From: Paracoccaceae bacterium
GTDB taxonomy: Bacteria > Pseudomonadota > Alphaproteobacteria > Rhodobacterales > Rhodobacteraceae
Length of the DNA: 64,000 bases
Direction of reading: 5' to 3'
NCBI GenBank assembly: GCA_902602765.1
Contig: CACKSH010000003.1
Location: forward strand, 62,001 to 126,000
Positions within the stretch are counted from its first letter, which is position 1. The number at the start of each line of letters is the position of its first letter. The translations under genes and the position numbers were made by a program. This document shows, piece after piece, positions 63,596 to 64,000 of this stretch. Below the pieces are notes generated by a model. It searched no databases. It was not told where the DNA came from and saw only the letters and a program-made list of their open reading frames with translations.

Positions 63596-64000
63596 CTAAA
63601 GATACTGTTGTTCGATCCAGCTCGCTAGTAAGGCAGGTTTTGAGTTTCCTTCTATTTCAACTTTGGTAGCCCAGGTTAGTGTTAAAGCTTTTGGGTTTTT
63701 TTCAGCAATGTTGGAAAGCATGAATACTCCTCGGATGTTATCGTCACATTTGACCGGCGCCAAAAATCTTAGCTTATCAAAGCCTATGTTTATTCCCATA
63801 CTCATGCCTTCTGTTTCTGGAACAGCATCATAATACATTGCAGATAGTAGGGACATTGTGAGAAAACCGTGTGCAATTGTTGTCCCAAATTTAGTTCTTT
63901 TTGCTTTGTCATGATTGATGTGAATAAATTGGTTATCCTGCGTAACCTTTGCGAAAGAATTTATAAGTTCCTGATCAACTTTGAACCATTTTGACGTCCA
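63596..64000 (-). CDS. MaoC-family dehydratase, 5' end cut by the window edge
   Basis: The minus-strand frame is open from the window edge to the stop at 63596. The 134 visible residues begin WTSKWFKVDQELINSFAKVT and continue DNQFIHINHDKAKRTKFGTTIAHGFLTMSLL, the hot-dog-fold (R)-hydratase motif with catalytic D/H residues. Short readings starting at the internal ATG 63856 would lose this site. It likely hydrates 2-enoyl-CoA or is a related MaoC-like enzyme. Only the first few residues should be missing. Confidence 0.88.
   Translation of the reverse strand, partial: WTSKWFKVDQELINSFAKVTQDNQFIHINHDKAKRTKFGTTIAHGFLTMSLLSAMYYDAVPETEGMSMGINIGFDKLRFLAPVKCDDNIRGVFMLSNIAEKNPKALTLTWATKVEIEGNSKPALLASWIEQQYL

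Noticed and set aside
63596-63856. Complete 86-codon gene at the right edge
   Set aside because: The frame continues without a stop to base 64000 and includes the MaoC active site upstream, so the short version is only a fragment of the gene.
1-64000. CRISPR arrays, insertion sequences, phage genes or rRNA
   Set aside because: No repeat-spacer pattern, transposase, integrase, phage structural gene or rRNA sequence was seen in the window.

Overview
The window is about 64 kb of A+T-rich, very densely coded chromosome. It looks like a low-G+C marine alphaproteobacterium of the Rhodobacterales (pelagic roseobacter type). This is an inference from the serC-serA operon facing serB, the HDAC-xseB-ispA-dxs order, the GST-queG pair, several ABC and TRAP uptake systems, and gaps or overlaps of only a few bases. 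I see no phage, insertion sequence, CRISPR array or rRNA. Both edges cut genes: an MFS transporter on the left and a MaoC-type hydratase on the right.

Left part (1-30.6 kb) is accessory and catabolic. After an MFS-DDAH-M19-like operon comes the most unusual region, about 3-22.6 kb. Two divergent operons start from a 311-bp control region (11218-11528). The leftward arm encodes an ABC ATPase, two single-domain NTF2/SnoaL-fold proteins, an HpsN-like member of the histidinol dehydrogenase family, a double NTF2 protein, an SDR dehydrogenase, a LacI-type regulator, another double NTF2 protein and perhaps a DMT exporter. The rightward arm encodes a periplasmic binding protein, two permeases, two double NTF2 proteins, an amidohydrolase/lactonase, a bicupin, a core MetE-like zinc protein, an alpha/beta hydrolase, an HpcH/HpaI aldolase and a flavin reductase. 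Six proteins carry about ten NTF2-like domains. My reading is a LacI-controlled pathway that imports an oxygenated, sugar-like or polyol-like compound through a CUT1-type ABC transporter, and oxidises, dehydrates or isomerises, hydrolyses and finally cleaves it by aldolase. The substrate is unknown. A VOC protein, a complete TRAP transporter, a gamma-glutamyltransferase-family enzyme and an FAD-linked hydroxyacid oxidase follow.

Middle part (30.6-47 kb) is mostly housekeeping: a photolyase/cryptochrome, tRNA-Lys(UUU), dapF, mtaB, a large TPR-methyltransferase fusion, a GST, queG, a hydantoinase A-type protein, trhO, the serine pathway (serA, serC, serB, with a candidate serC leader RNA) and msrB-msrA. 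Three tRNA-modification enzymes (MtaB, QueG, TrhO) lie within 9 kb.

Right part (47-64 kb) has a polyamine module (class III aminotransferase and a four-gene polyamine-type ABC transporter), then an HDAC-family deacetylase, xseB, ispA and dxs. These are followed by an NAD-binding epimerase-like protein, nhaA, a MarR regulator, a nitrilase-family amidase, a glutaredoxin-like protein that has lost its nucleophilic cysteine, a methyltransferase-like protein, hemH and the truncated MaoC protein. All functions come from reading motifs and context by eye; no database search was run.
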